Shown here: positions 25,541 through 34,109 of the stretch, piece after piece
How the letters are laid out: each line of letters opens with the position of its first letter
Numbering within the stretch: the first letter of the stretch is position 1
NCBI RefSeq assembly: GCF_042682525.1
Contig: NZ_JBHUHP010000002.1
Span: 62,001-126,000 of the forward strand
From: Blastococcus_B deserti
GTDB lineage: Bacteria > Actinomycetota > Actinomycetes > Mycobacteriales > Geodermatophilaceae
Length of the DNA stretch: 64,000 bases
Reading direction: 5' to 3'
Made by a program: the position numbers and the translations under genes
The notes under the pieces: model-generated
What the model saw: only the letters and a program-made list of their open reading frames with translations
Database searches by the model: none
What the model was told of the DNA's origin: nothing

Positions 25541-27024
25541 GGCACCGGAGCGGGGGTCGGCGCGGCGACGAGCTGCTCGACATGGCCCCGCTCGATGTCG
25601 TCCCACTGCTGCAGCGCGGCGAGGTAGTCGGGCCCGTCTCCGTCGAGCAGCACGGCCCGCAGCGCGGCGATGAGCCGGCCGGAGGCGTCGAGGAGATCGC
25701 GGTGCAGCCGCCACCGGTCGGACTCGGCCGAGGGCAGCGCCGGCGTGTAGGGCATCTGGAACGTCGGCCCGGCGCGGGGGCCGTCCGGGTCGTCGGCGGA
25801 GGCGGGCAACCGGACGAGCAAGCCGGAGATGGCCCGCAGGTTGTACATCTCGGAGAACGTCCGGTGGATGAGCGCCCCGCGCGGCGTCAGCGTCGTCGCG
25901 TCGCTGGGGTCGTCGGCGAGCTCGAAGGCGTGCGCGAGGTTGGTCAGCAGCTTGCGGTAGCGCACGTTGAACAGGTGCGCCCAGAGTCGCGCCTCCGGAT
26001 GCGTGAGCGTCGTGGGGGTGTCGGGGTCCTCGGCGTCGCCGCCGTCGACGTCGCCGGTGGTGGGGTTGCGCGCCAGGGGCCGGACGACGTCGCCGAGGCC
26101 GTCGCCGAGCGCCTCCAGCGCCCGGTAGACGGTGAGGAACCGGCGGAAGTGCGAGTCGTTCTCGTCGGGCGGGGTCTCGAACCCCTCGCCCTGCTCGGCG
26201 ACCGCCCGGAGCGCGGTGAGCGCCTCGGCGCGCGAGCCGGCCCGCAGGATCACCAGCTCGGGGGCCGGCAGGTCGAGGATGCTCATCGCCTCGGCGCCCC
26301 GCTGGCCCTCCCGGTAGCCGCGGCCCCACTCGTCCCAGGAGGCCTGGAACGGCACGGTGCGCGCCTGGAACGCCGAGTCGGGCACGACGTTCGGCCGGTC
26401 CATCAGGCCGATCAGCTGGTCGAACAGCTCGCCCACCCGGTTGACGACCTCACCGGTGGTGGCCTGCGCCCGCTCCTTGATCCGCCGGGCCTCGTCGTCG
26501 TCCCACTGGGCGGGGCTCTCCGCGCAGACGTAGGTCGCCAGCGAGTCGAGGGTCAGCGGCTCCAGCCGGAACCCGAAGGGGTACAGCGGGCTGACGTAGG
26601 GATAGTCGTCGCGGTCGAACTGCCGCGGGGCGCCCAGGACGGTGAGCAGGTTCTGGACGGTGATGAGGTGACCCATCTCCTCCTTGGCGACGCCGAGGAT
26701 CGTCTCCTGCCAGGCCCGCACGTCCGCGGCCCGCTCCGCCGGCACGTTCGGCCCGCCGAGGGAGTAGGCGGCGAAGAGGTACTGCGCCATGAGGGAGTGC
26801 TCGATCTCGGCGGCGACCCGCAGCAGGAACACGACGTAGTCGCGGCCGTTGAACTCCGGCGGCACCTCGACCCCGAAGGCGTCGGCGGGACCCGGGCCGA
26901 GGAACGGCCCCCGCCCGGGGAGGACGCGGTCGACCTCGAGGGCGTCGTCGAACGAGGGTGGCGCGACCGCCCGCGGTGGAGCGGTGAGCACAGGACCGAG
27001 ATGCCGGCTGATGCGTGCGCGCAC
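25537..27024 (-). CDS. Ferritin-like diiron-type protein (VioB-type ferritin-like domain)
   Basis: 495 residues. The N-terminal half has helices carrying EIEHSLMAQYL (73-83) and KEEMGHL (114-120), i.e. E-x-x-H-type metal ligands of the ferritin-like domain found in iminophenyl-pyruvate dimer synthases. The C-terminal half is helical (HLFNVRYRKLLTNLAHAFEL; TFSEMYNLRAISGLLVRL) and ends near ERGHVEQLV. Genes of this type frequently neighbour LodA-like genes. First gene of the five-gene operon; its stop overlaps the next start. It may be a further oxidase or a partner in maturation; the reaction is unknown. Confidence 0.78.
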   Translation of the reverse strand: MRARISRHLGPVLTAPPRAVAPPSFDDALEVDRVLPGRGPFLGPGPADAFGVEVPPEFNGRDYVVFLLRVAAEIEHSLMAQYLFAAYSLGGPNVPAERAADVRAWQETILGVAKEEMGHLITVQNLLTVLGAPRQFDRDDYPYVSPLYPFGFRLEPLTLDSLATYVCAESPAQWDDDEARRIKERAQATTGEVVNRVGELFDQLIGLMDRPNVVPDSAFQARTVPFQASWDEWGRGYREGQRGAEAMSILDLPAPELVILRAGSRAEALTALRAVAEQGEGFETPPDENDSHFRRFLTVYRALEALGDGLGDVVRPLARNPTTGDVDGGDAEDPDTPTTLTHPEARLWAHLFNVRYRKLLTNLAHAFELADDPSDATTLTPRGALIHRTFSEMYNLRAISGLLVRLPASADDPDGPRAGPTFQMPYTPALPSAESDRWRLHRDLLDASGRLIAALRAVLLDGDGPDYLAALQQWDDIERGHVEQLVAAPTPAPVP

Positions 27025-27137
27025 GGTGTCCCCCAGCGCCGTCGCCCGCGCCAGACGAGCGAGGAGGCGGCCAAGCTAGCGCAGCGCCGGACCGCCCGGA
27101 ACCCCCTCGTCTCGTGACGCCCGGCGACGCGCCGGTG

Positions 27138-27884
27138 TCAGGCCGACAGGCTGGCGAAGACCACGACGTTGTCCTCGTAGCTGCGGGCGGCGCTGTCGAA
27201 GGGGCCGCCGCAGGTGATCAGCCGGAGCTCGGGGCCGTCGGTGTTGCCGTAGACGTCGAGGGTCGGGAAGTCGTCCTTGGGCACCAGGCGGACCTCGTCC
27301 ACGAGGAACGCGACCACGCTGCCGTCCTCGCGGGTGACCTCGATCCGGTCACCGGCCACGAGCTCGCCCAGCGAGTAGAAGACCGACGGGCCGTTGGCGG
27401 CGCTGTCGACGTGCCCCTCGATGACGGCCGGACCGGGGTCGCCGGGGCGGGGTGAGCCGTCGAACCACGCGGCCTTGTCGTAGTCCGGGCCGGGCTGGGG
27501 CACCGCGAGCGTGCCGTCGGGGTTGAGGCCCAGCGTGATGAGCTCCGACTGCACGCCGATGGCCGGGATGCTCACCGACACCGGCAGCGCGACTGGCGCC
27601 GCGGCCGCGCTGGTCGGCGGCGCCGGGGCGGAGTTCCCGGGCGCTGCACTGCCCTCGGACCGGTTCTCGGGGCCGGCGCCGGTACGGGGTCCGGGAACCG
27701 CGTCCGCATCGTCACCGGCGGACGTCGACGCGGCGGGCGTGGGCGGAGCGGCGTCCTGACCGGCGACCCCGACCGCCACCGCGGTCCCGCCACCGAGGAG
27801 CAGCAGGACCGCGGCGACGAGCAGGATCAGGTGGCCAGGACGCCGGGCCCGGGAGGTGCTCCCGGGCCCGGCGTCGCCGGTCAT
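27138..27884 (-). CDS. Class F sortase
   Basis: 248 residues. A membrane anchor (LILLVAAVLLLLGGGTAVAVG core) and an Ala/Pro-rich spacer lead to the catalytic domain: VSIPAIGVQSELITLG, the His motif VIEGHVDSA, the Cys motif LITCGGPFD, and the Arg in SARSYEDNVVVFA. That His-Cys-Arg set and the Cys followed by GG/F are typical of actinobacterial class F sortases. It follows the CHRD-protein gene with a one-base TGATG overlap, which marks that protein as its probable substrate. Confidence 0.9.
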   Translation of the reverse strand: MTGDAGPGSTSRARRPGHLILLVAAVLLLLGGGTAVAVGVAGQDAAPPTPAASTSAGDDADAVPGPRTGAGPENRSEGSAAPGNSAPAPPTSAAAAPVALPVSVSIPAIGVQSELITLGLNPDGTLAVPQPGPDYDKAAWFDGSPRPGDPGPAVIEGHVDSAANGPSVFYSLGELVAGDRIEVTREDGSVVAFLVDEVRLVPKDDFPTLDVYGNTDGPELRLITCGGPFDSAARSYEDNVVVFASLSA

Positions 27885-28678
27885 CAGCTGTCGGTGGAGA
27901 AGCGACGACGGGCGTACAGCGCGACCCCACCGGCGGCGGCGACCGCACCCACACCGGCACCGATCCGGCCGACGTTCTCGACACCGGCGGTGGAACCGGC
28001 ACCGGTCTCGACGCCGCCCTTCGGCATGCTGCCCATCTGAGAGGCGCCGAGCACGCCGCACAGAGCCGGGTCGGTGGCCTCCCCGGGCAGTTCCGGCATG
28101 AGGTCCGACGCACCACGACCCTCGGGGTTGTAGGTGCCGTTGCCGTCGTGGTCCACACCGTGGACGACGACGACCGACTGGCCGGAGAGGATCGCCTGCG
28201 CGACCTCCGCCGACACCTGGACGTCACCGCGGGAGTACTCGAAGCTGCCCTCGGAGGCGAACCGGTCGACGGCCAGGCCGGACTCGGGCGAGGTGTCCCC
28301 GGACTTGGTCAGCGACACGACGATCTCGCCGTAGGCCGGGGCGCCCTCGGTCGTGGTGAGGTGCTCCTCGGGCATGGTCTCGCCACTGAGCGGGGCGGCG
28401 TTGTTGTCCGCAGCGGTCGGGCACTCGTGGCGTGCGTCCTGGCCGAAGTGGATGTGCGCCGCGTGGGGCGCACCGTTCAGCAGGCCCTGGGCCGCCAGGG
28501 TGAAGGACAGCGTGGTCCCGGAGATCTCGGCCATCGCCTGGCCGGAGCCGTTCACACCGTTGACCGCGACGGGTGCCAGGTTGCCCTGGACGGAGCCGTC
28601 CGCGGCTGCGGCGGGGCCGGCCAAGGCCAGCAGGGCCGCGAAGCCGAGAGCCGGCGCAGCGACGGCGGTGCGCGTCAT
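27884..28678 (-). CDS. Exported CHRD-domain protein with C-terminal sorting-like signal
   Basis: 264 residues from ATG 28678. A signal peptide ends PAAAAD; then a CHRD-type beta domain contains the HAAHIHFGQDARHECP histidine cluster, GEIVVSLTKSGDTSPESGLAVDRF and VVVVHGVDHDGNGTY. The C-terminus has MPKGGVETGAGST, a hydrophobic stretch (GRIGAGVGAVAAAGGVALYA) and RRRFSTDS. That is the layout of a sortase substrate but with a P-x-G-G-V-x-T-G motif instead of LPxTG. It is cotranscribed with the sortase at 27138-27884. A related, unanchored protein is at 40211-40855. Confidence 0.82.
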   Translation of the reverse strand: MTRTAVAAPALGFAALLALAGPAAAADGSVQGNLAPVAVNGVNGSGQAMAEISGTTLSFTLAAQGLLNGAPHAAHIHFGQDARHECPTAADNNAAPLSGETMPEEHLTTTEGAPAYGEIVVSLTKSGDTSPESGLAVDRFASEGSFEYSRGDVQVSAEVAQAILSGQSVVVVHGVDHDGNGTYNPEGRGASDLMPELPGEATDPALCGVLGASQMGSMPKGGVETGAGSTAGVENVGRIGAGVGAVAAAGGVALYARRRFSTDS

Positions 28679-29085
28679 GGTTCTCAAGGTCTTTCCCCAA
28701 TCGGTTGTCCCTGCGGGCCACTGGTCTGGGCCGTGTCAGGGTTCTTCGCTCCCCCTGAGCCCGACTGCATTGGTTGGGTGCAATCTGGTTGCGTGGCACA
28801 TGCCCCGGCCGGAGGTGGACCAACCGCGATTCGGCGGGTTCACCCAGAGGAGTGACGTGCTCACGCATCCCTCGTTCGAGGGGCTCGCAGCAGGCGTTCG
28901 GATGCAGGCCGGTGGACGGATTGCCCAGGCCCCGGGTTTTTCCTGCGCGGATTCGGGGGGAGGCGGACGGCGGCCTCGCACGGTTCCGCCGCTCTCTGTC
29001 GTGCGGAACATGCTCCGTGCGGACGACGGGTCACGCGTCGCGGCACACGGTCGCCAGCCGGAGCGCACTCCCGCGGCGCCGAGTG
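28679..29085. other. Intergenic gap upstream of the CHRD gene
   Basis: About 407 bases without a credible gene; frames here lack ribosome sites and known motifs. The part nearest 28679 must hold the promoter of the CHRD-sortase pair, and the far end the termination region of the second sortase gene. I see no clear promoter or hairpin. Confidence 0.4.
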
Positions 29086-29763
29086 TCAAGGAACGGGGAG
29101 GGCGATGACCACGAGGTTGTCGGCGTACTGGCCGGTGCGTTCGTCGAAGGCGCCGCCGCAGGTGACCAGGGCCAGCTGCGCGGGTCCGTCGGTGCGGAAC
29201 AAATCCGGCGGCAGGGCCGACTTGGGGTGGGACGTCCGCGACCGGACCGTGTACCGGTGGAGGCCGCCCGCTGCGTCGGTCACCTCGACGACGTCATCCA
29301 GGCGCAGCTCCAGCAGGGTCTCCAGCGGTCCGGCACCGAACTGCGCGGAGTCGATGTGACCGGCGATCACCGCGGTGCCGGCCGGATCACCCGGTATCGC
29401 CCCGGCGGCGTACCAGCCGAGTTCCGTCGGCCGCTCCGGGAGCTGCAGCGCTCCCGAGTCGAGGACGCCGACCGGCACCAGGGGCACGGGGCCTGGGGTG
29501 GCCGGCAGGGAGATGGTCACCGGCGCGGGCGGACCCGCGGGCGGCGGCGGAGGTGCCGGTGACGGTGCCGGCGCGGTCGGCGTCGCGGCCGACGACGGGG
29601 ACGGCGGGTCGGGGACGTCCGACGGCGTCGTCACGGCCGGCGGCCGGCCGATGTCGTCGGCGTCGGCCCGGGGCGTCGCGAGTGCCAGCGCGAGCCCCGA
29701 GCCGACGAGGAGCAGCCCCGCGACGACCAGCACCAGGAGGTGCCGGACGCGCGGGGCCTTCAC
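29086..29763 (-). CDS. Class F sortase (second copy)
   Basis: 225 residues with an N-terminal anchor (LLVLVVAGLLLVGSGLALAL), a Pro/Ser/Thr-rich spacer, and the catalytic domain with VIAGHIDSA (His), LVTCGGAFD (Cys) and an Arg in FDERTGQYADNLVV. It starts 7 bases after the DUF4142 gene stop, mirroring the other substrate-then-sortase pair 1.2 kb downstream. The spacer and loops differ from the first sortase, suggesting distinct substrates (inference). Confidence 0.9.
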   Translation of the reverse strand: MKAPRVRHLLVLVVAGLLLVGSGLALALATPRADADDIGRPPAVTTPSDVPDPPSPSSAATPTAPAPSPAPPPPPAGPPAPVTISLPATPGPVPLVPVGVLDSGALQLPERPTELGWYAAGAIPGDPAGTAVIAGHIDSAQFGAGPLETLLELRLDDVVEVTDAAGGLHRYTVRSRTSHPKSALPPDLFRTDGPAQLALVTCGGAFDERTGQYADNLVVIALPVP

Positions 29764-29770
29764 GGATGTC

Positions 29771-30433
29771 TCACGCAGCGGTCGCGCGGCGGCGGATCAG
29801 CCCGGCCGTGCCGGCGACCACCGCGAGCGCGCCGAGCCCGGCGAGACCCCAGCCCAGCGTCCCGAGCCCGCCGTCGGCGACCTGACCGCCCGTGCCGCCC
29901 GGCACCGACGTGGGGACGCCGTACTGACGGGCCACGGCCCGGAGCTCGGCGAGGTGCTGCTCGATGACGGGCGTGGCCGTGCGGGCCAGGTTCAGCACGG
30001 TCGGGTCGGAGCCGGAGGCCAGCTCCTTCTGGGTCGCCGCGAGGGAGGTCGCGTGGGAACCGATCTGCTGGGCGATCCAGGCGGTGTCGAACGCGCGCCC
30101 CTGGTTGGCCTGCACGGCGGCCAGCTGCTGCTGCTGTTCCGGGCTGGGGCCGCCGGGCAGCTGGACGCCGAGCTGCTGCGCCGCCTGGGTGAGGGCGGTG
30201 TCGAGCTCGGTGTGCATCTGCACGAACATCGCCCCGAGGTTCTTCACCTCCGGCGTGGTGGCCGCCTGCTGCGCGGCGTTGCCCGCGGCGATCTCGGCGA
30301 GGTTGCTCTGGTGGGCGGCCTGCATCCAGGCGACGTCCTGGCTGGACGGCGCGGCGAGGGCGGGGGCGGCGGTGAGGGCGACGGTGGCGAGCACCGCGGC
30401 CGGGACGAGGGCGAGCCGGGACAGCATGCGCAT
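29771..30433 (-). CDS. Exported DUF4142 protein with C-terminal anchor
   Basis: 220 residues from ATG 30433 (GGAG seven bases upstream). A signal peptide (LVPAAVLATVALTAAPALA) precedes a four-helix DUF4142 domain: SSQDVAWMQAAHQSNLAEIA, EVKNLGAMFVQMHTELD and TPVIEQHLAELRAVARQYG. The tail has SVPGGTGGQVADGG, a hydrophobic helix and RRRATAA, which looks like a wall-sorting or membrane-anchor signal. Cotranscribed with the sortase at 29086-29763. DUF4142 proteins are periplasmic or surface proteins of unclear role. Confidence 0.82.
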   Translation of the reverse strand: MRMLSRLALVPAAVLATVALTAAPALAAPSSQDVAWMQAAHQSNLAEIAAGNAAQQAATTPEVKNLGAMFVQMHTELDTALTQAAQQLGVQLPGGPSPEQQQQLAAVQANQGRAFDTAWIAQQIGSHATSLAATQKELASGSDPTVLNLARTATPVIEQHLAELRAVARQYGVPTSVPGGTGGQVADGGLGTLGWGLAGLGALAVVAGTAGLIRRRATAA

Positions 30434-30570
30434 GCGGGAACTCCGGAGGTCGTGCGGGTGCAGACCCCGGGGGCTGCTTCCCGGCGCCGTTGCAGGTAGC
30501 GCCCCTCTACCCCCGGGATACGAGACCATGCCATCCGGTCGCGCGTGACCGGGCGGCCGGCGTCGCCCGG

Positions 30571-31029
30571 TCACCGGTCGTGCGGCACGTGCTCGGGCCG
30601 CACGTAGTCGCCGAGGGCGTGGACGCGCCAGCCGCCGAGGCGCGGTCGGCGCACCAAGGTCGCGATGACGATGTCGCCGACGAGGACCGCGTCGGAGGGG
30701 GCGCGGTGGGTCTCACCCGTGTCCCGCAGGAACCGCACGTAGACGACGTCGGGGTCGTCGACCGACGGTGTCGCCTGATGGGCCATGCCGTAGTCCGGCA
30801 GGAGTGCGGCGGCCCGGCGGAAGCCGCCCCACCCCGGCCAGCTCTCGGGCGTGACGACGATGTCGAGGATGGTCAGGTCGGGGCCCTCGGGCTCGGTGAC
30901 CGCCGTCCAGAAGACGGCCCCGACGGTCACCGGGTTGTCGGGGCCGGGCGGACCGGCCGCGACGAGGGCATCCACCTCGGAGGTGGGTCCGCGCTCGGGC
31001 GGCAGGTCGTCGGGCGGCAGCCGGGCCAT
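30571..31029 (-). CDS. Hypothetical protein
   Basis: 152 residues, no signal peptide, strand-rich (VTVGAVFWTAVTEPEGPDLTILDIVVTPES in parts; VVYVRFLRDTGETHRAP; LVGDIVIATLVRRPRLGGW). Codon use matches the neighbours. No family or active-site motif recognised. Starts between two independent units; no close partner gene. Confidence 0.55.
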   Translation of the reverse strand: MARLPPDDLPPERGPTSEVDALVAAGPPGPDNPVTVGAVFWTAVTEPEGPDLTILDIVVTPESWPGWGGFRRAAALLPDYGMAHQATPSVDDPDVVYVRFLRDTGETHRAPSDAVLVGDIVIATLVRRPRLGGWRVHALGDYVRPEHVPHDR

Positions 31030-31104
31030 GCCGCAACGATGCGCCGGCTGGGCGCTCCGTGTGGCGTCTCCGCGCGCGGCGCGGCACCCCGGCCGGTCCG
31101 GGAG

Positions 31105-31833
31105 TCAGCCCAGGCGGGCCACGGACCAGCTGGCGACCCGCGCCTGCAGTTCGCTGCCCTCGGGGGTGCCGGGCGCCGGCACCATCAGGAGGCCGGGCCG
31201 CCCGGCGTCGAGGGGCTCGGGGTCGACCGCCGACAGGACCACGGCGCCGTCGACGCTCAGCCACAGCTCCATCCCGTCGCGGCCGCGCACGCACGTCCCC
31301 TGCACGTCGTGCGGCGCGGTGAGGTCGACACCGGTGTCGGCGCGCGCGAGGACCCCCGCGTCCAGGGGCGTCTCCGCGTTGCCCGAGACCCGGCTGATCG
31401 CCATCACGTCCCGTCCCACACCGAGCGCGTAGAACGATCCGCCGTCCGGGGAGATGCTGCACGTCACGGCGACGAACGGGGTGCCCACCGGCGCGCTGAA
31501 CCGGGCGGTCACGACGGCGGACTCCGGCGGATCCATGAGCGCATCGGGGTAGGTCACGACGCCGATCGGCGTGACACCCGCGACGACGTAGTCGCCCGCG
31601 GCGAAGGACAGCCCCAGGCCGGTGCCCCAGCCGTTGCGGTCGTCGTCCATCTCGTCGGCGAGGACGAGCTGGCCCACGGGCGGCGGACCGGCCGGCGACG
31701 TCGCCGGAGCGCTGTCCGCAGGCGTGTCGGACGCCCTTCCCGATCCCGCCGTGTCGCCCGACGAGCAGGCGGCCAGCACCGAAGCGGTGGCCAGGACGCC
31801 CAGCGCAACGCCAGCGGGTCGTCGTCCGCGCAT
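31105..31833 (-). CDS. Predicted lipoprotein with beta-sandwich-like domain
   Basis: 242 residues. The lipobox LAAC lies at the end of a hydrophobic signal (ALGVLATASVLAAC), followed by a Ser/Thr/Ala/Pro linker to about residue 50. The folded part (LVLADEMDDDRNGWGTG..., YVVAGVTPIG, MELWLSVDGAVVLS) resembles lectin/LamG-like jelly-roll domains, with GW near the start and a terminal VASWSVARLG. Function unknown, anchored to the outer face of the membrane. Confidence 0.7.
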   Translation of the reverse strand: MRGRRPAGVALGVLATASVLAACSSGDTAGSGRASDTPADSAPATSPAGPPPVGQLVLADEMDDDRNGWGTGLGLSFAAGDYVVAGVTPIGVVTYPDALMDPPESAVVTARFSAPVGTPFVAVTCSISPDGGSFYALGVGRDVMAISRVSGNAETPLDAGVLARADTGVDLTAPHDVQGTCVRGRDGMELWLSVDGAVVLSAVDPEPLDAGRPGLLMVPAPGTPEGSELQARVASWSVARLG

Positions 31834-31954
31834 GACCCCGCTCCTCCGGCCCCCCGTCGGCCCCCCGTGAGCCGCGCAGGGGGCGGACGTTAGGGCATCG
31901 TCGGACCGTGGGCCAGCTGTTCCGGAGCGTGTCCTACCGGTGGCGGCGTGGTCG

Positions 31955-31986
31955 TCGGCGGAGGAGGCAGGGGCCTCCTCCGCCGA
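31955..31986 (-). terminator. 14-bp perfect hairpin after the SRPBCC gene
   Basis: Positions 31955-31968 and 31973-31986 are exact reverse complements with a 4-base loop. It begins 10 bases past the SRPBCC stop on the minus strand; no T-tract. Likely terminator. Confidence 0.6.
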
Positions 31987-31996
31987 TCGCTGCAGG

Positions 31997-32812
31997 TCAG
32001 CGGTTGCCGCCCCCGATCATGGGGTCGTCGCCGCCCTCGGGGTCGGTCATGCCGGTCTCGACACCCTCCGTGGACGGCCTCGCGGCGTAGCCCTCGGGGT
32101 TCGTCCCCTCGACGAGCACGTCCTGCCGGACCTCGCCCGCCGGTGGCTGCGGCACGACGGCGACCTCCTGCTCCGGCTGGGCCTGCTCGGTCTCCTGTCC
32201 GCTCTTCGACGCGGCGACGGCAGCGCCGGCGGCCGCCGCGACGCCCGCGACGGCGGCCGCGGCACCGGCGGCGACGGTCGTCGCGGACACGCCCGCCTTG
32301 CCGCTGTCGCCGCGGGTCATCTGCGCGGTCTCCACGCCCGGGGTGCCGACGTTCAGTCCCTCGTTGATGGAGCCCCGCCACGCGCCGGTGGCGTAGCCCT
32401 CGCTCTCGATGAGCTCCTTGAACCGCTGCAGGTCCGACGTCACCTGCCGCTCCACGATGCCGAGCTTGTCGCCGGCCTGTTCGACGAGGCCCTCCGGCTC
32501 GTACTCGAGCGTCAGGTAGACCAGCGTCGACGACGGCCCCACCGGCTCGAACCGGACGGCTCCGGCGTTCGTCGCCCCCTCCGTGGCCGCCCACGCGATC
32601 TTCTGGTCGGGCACCTGCTCGAGGATGGCGGCCTCCCACTCGCGCCGCACACCCGCGATCTCGGCCGTCCAGTGCAGGCGCTGGTCGTCGTGCTGGTGGA
32701 CCTCCTTGACCCCGCCCATGAAGTGCGGGAAGTCCTCGAACTGGGTCCACTGGTTGTAGGCCTGGTTCACCGGCACGTCGACCTGGATCGACTTCTCCAC
32801 CTTGGTGGTCAT
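31997..32812 (-). CDS. SRPBCC-domain protein with Ala-rich segment
   Basis: 271 residues. Residues 1-145 form a START/SRPBCC polyketide-cyclase-like domain: VEKSIQVDVPVNQAYNQWTQFEDFPHFM, HWTAEIAGVRREWEAAI and GTLVYLTLEYEPEG-type strands (here STLVYLTLEYEPEG). After that, an Ala/Val-rich stretch (about 175-205, possibly membrane-associated) and an acidic Pro/Glu tail follow. Proteins of this type are common in actinobacteria and often stress-associated, but ligand and function are unknown. Confidence 0.75.
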   Translation of the reverse strand: MTTKVEKSIQVDVPVNQAYNQWTQFEDFPHFMGGVKEVHQHDDQRLHWTAEIAGVRREWEAAILEQVPDQKIAWAATEGATNAGAVRFEPVGPSSTLVYLTLEYEPEGLVEQAGDKLGIVERQVTSDLQRFKELIESEGYATGAWRGSINEGLNVGTPGVETAQMTRGDSGKAGVSATTVAAGAAAAVAGVAAAAGAAVAASKSGQETEQAQPEQEVAVVPQPPAGEVRQDVLVEGTNPEGYAARPSTEGVETGMTDPEGGDDPMIGGGNR

Positions 32813-32912
32813 CGCTTCTCTCCCTCGTCACAGGACACCCGCTGAGTGGCGCATCCCGCGCGCTACCCCGGCTCCCGTCCTGCGATGCACACCACGCACG
32901 CGCACGCGGTGG

Positions 32913-33920
32913 TCAGAACACGACGGAGCGGCCCTCCTCGCGGGCCTGCTCGGCGGTGTAGGAGACCCCGTGCACCTTCAGGCCCTGTGGATCGAGGAGG
33001 GTGATGGCCCCGCCGTCGTTGCCGAGGACGACACCGTTGCTGGGCGTCATCACCAGGGTGGCGCCGGCGTCGAGCGGTCCGGCGGGCACCGGGCACGTCC
33101 GTTTCGCGCGGTCGGCGATCTGCCATCCGGTGAGGTCGACCGGCGCCGGTGAGGCGTTCAGCAACGTGATGGTCTCGGCCTCCGGTGCGGGACCGACGGG
33201 GTTGACCAGAGCGGCGACGATGCGCACGGCTTCGAGTCCGCGCTCCGGCCGGGCCTGTGCAGCTTCGATCGCGTGTCCGGTCGTGTCGTCGGTGTGCCAC
33301 GCCTGGCTCTGGAACGCCAGGAAGATGGCCACCCACCGCGACTCCGCCGGGAAGTGCAGCAGCAGACCGCCGTCCTGCCACACGCCGTCGTCAGGGCGGA
33401 ACCGGGCACTGTTGCCCTGATTCATGTGCACGTCGTGCACGCCGTTGCCGGGGAGGAATCCGAAGACCTCGTCCGGGGTCGCGGGCTCGGGGCCCCACCG
33501 TTCGCCGAACACGAAGCCGACGACCTGCGGGTCCCCCGCGGCCCGGCGCACGTAGTGGTCGAAGAGGTCGGCGAGGTCGTTGTCCGGGCCCGTGACGTCG
33601 GGCGGCAGGAGCCGCATCGCCGACGGGTCGAACAGGTTGGCCCGGATGTAGTCGAGGCTCGGCCCGCCGGGTCGCGACGCGAGCGGCGTCCATCCCGAGC
33701 CGGGCGCGGGCAGTGCGTCGGTCAGCGGATGGCGGAAGTCCTCCACCACCAGGAAGAGCAGCTCCGACGGGGACTGCTGGGACTGCACGTTCACCGCCGC
33801 GCGATAGCTCGTGCCGGCGTCGTCGACGAGGTGGATCTGGTAGTGCGGGGTGTCGGTCGCCCCTTCCCGGCGAGTGTCACGCACCTGGCCGGACAGGACG
33901 CCGTACGAACGCAGCGGCAT
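32913..33920 (-). CDS. DUF2278 protein with C-terminal lamin-tail domain
   Basis: 335 residues from ATG 33920. The N-terminal part has the DUF2278 features YGVLSGQVRD, HYQIHLVD, SLDYIRANLFDP, GNGVHDVHMNQGN and WVAIFLAFQSQAWHTDD. The last 110 residues form a lamin-tail-like immunoglobulin fold (VRIVAALVNPVGPAPEAETITLLN, DLTGWQIADRAKRT, GVSYTAEQA). No signal peptide. DUF2278 proteins lack a proven function; the lamin-tail domain usually aids binding to surfaces or nucleic acid. Confidence 0.78.
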   Translation of the reverse strand: MPLRSYGVLSGQVRDTRREGATDTPHYQIHLVDDAGTSYRAAVNVQSQQSPSELLFLVVEDFRHPLTDALPAPGSGWTPLASRPGGPSLDYIRANLFDPSAMRLLPPDVTGPDNDLADLFDHYVRRAAGDPQVVGFVFGERWGPEPATPDEVFGFLPGNGVHDVHMNQGNSARFRPDDGVWQDGGLLLHFPAESRWVAIFLAFQSQAWHTDDTTGHAIEAAQARPERGLEAVRIVAALVNPVGPAPEAETITLLNASPAPVDLTGWQIADRAKRTCPVPAGPLDAGATLVMTPSNGVVLGNDGGAITLLDPQGLKVHGVSYTAEQAREEGRSVVF

Positions 33921-34109
33921 CGCAGCGATCCCTTCCCCTCGGCTGGCCTTCGCGGTCACCGGAAGATCAGCGTGAGCGCACAGGATGCAACTCGGCTGGA
34001 AAGCGCAGGCGGCCGCGGCGGTCAGTGTCGGCGGGCGCGGGTCACCCGGGCGTCACCGCGGCGTCACCGCGGGGCGGCGTCTTCGGCGCTGCACCGACGG
34101 GCGTCGACG

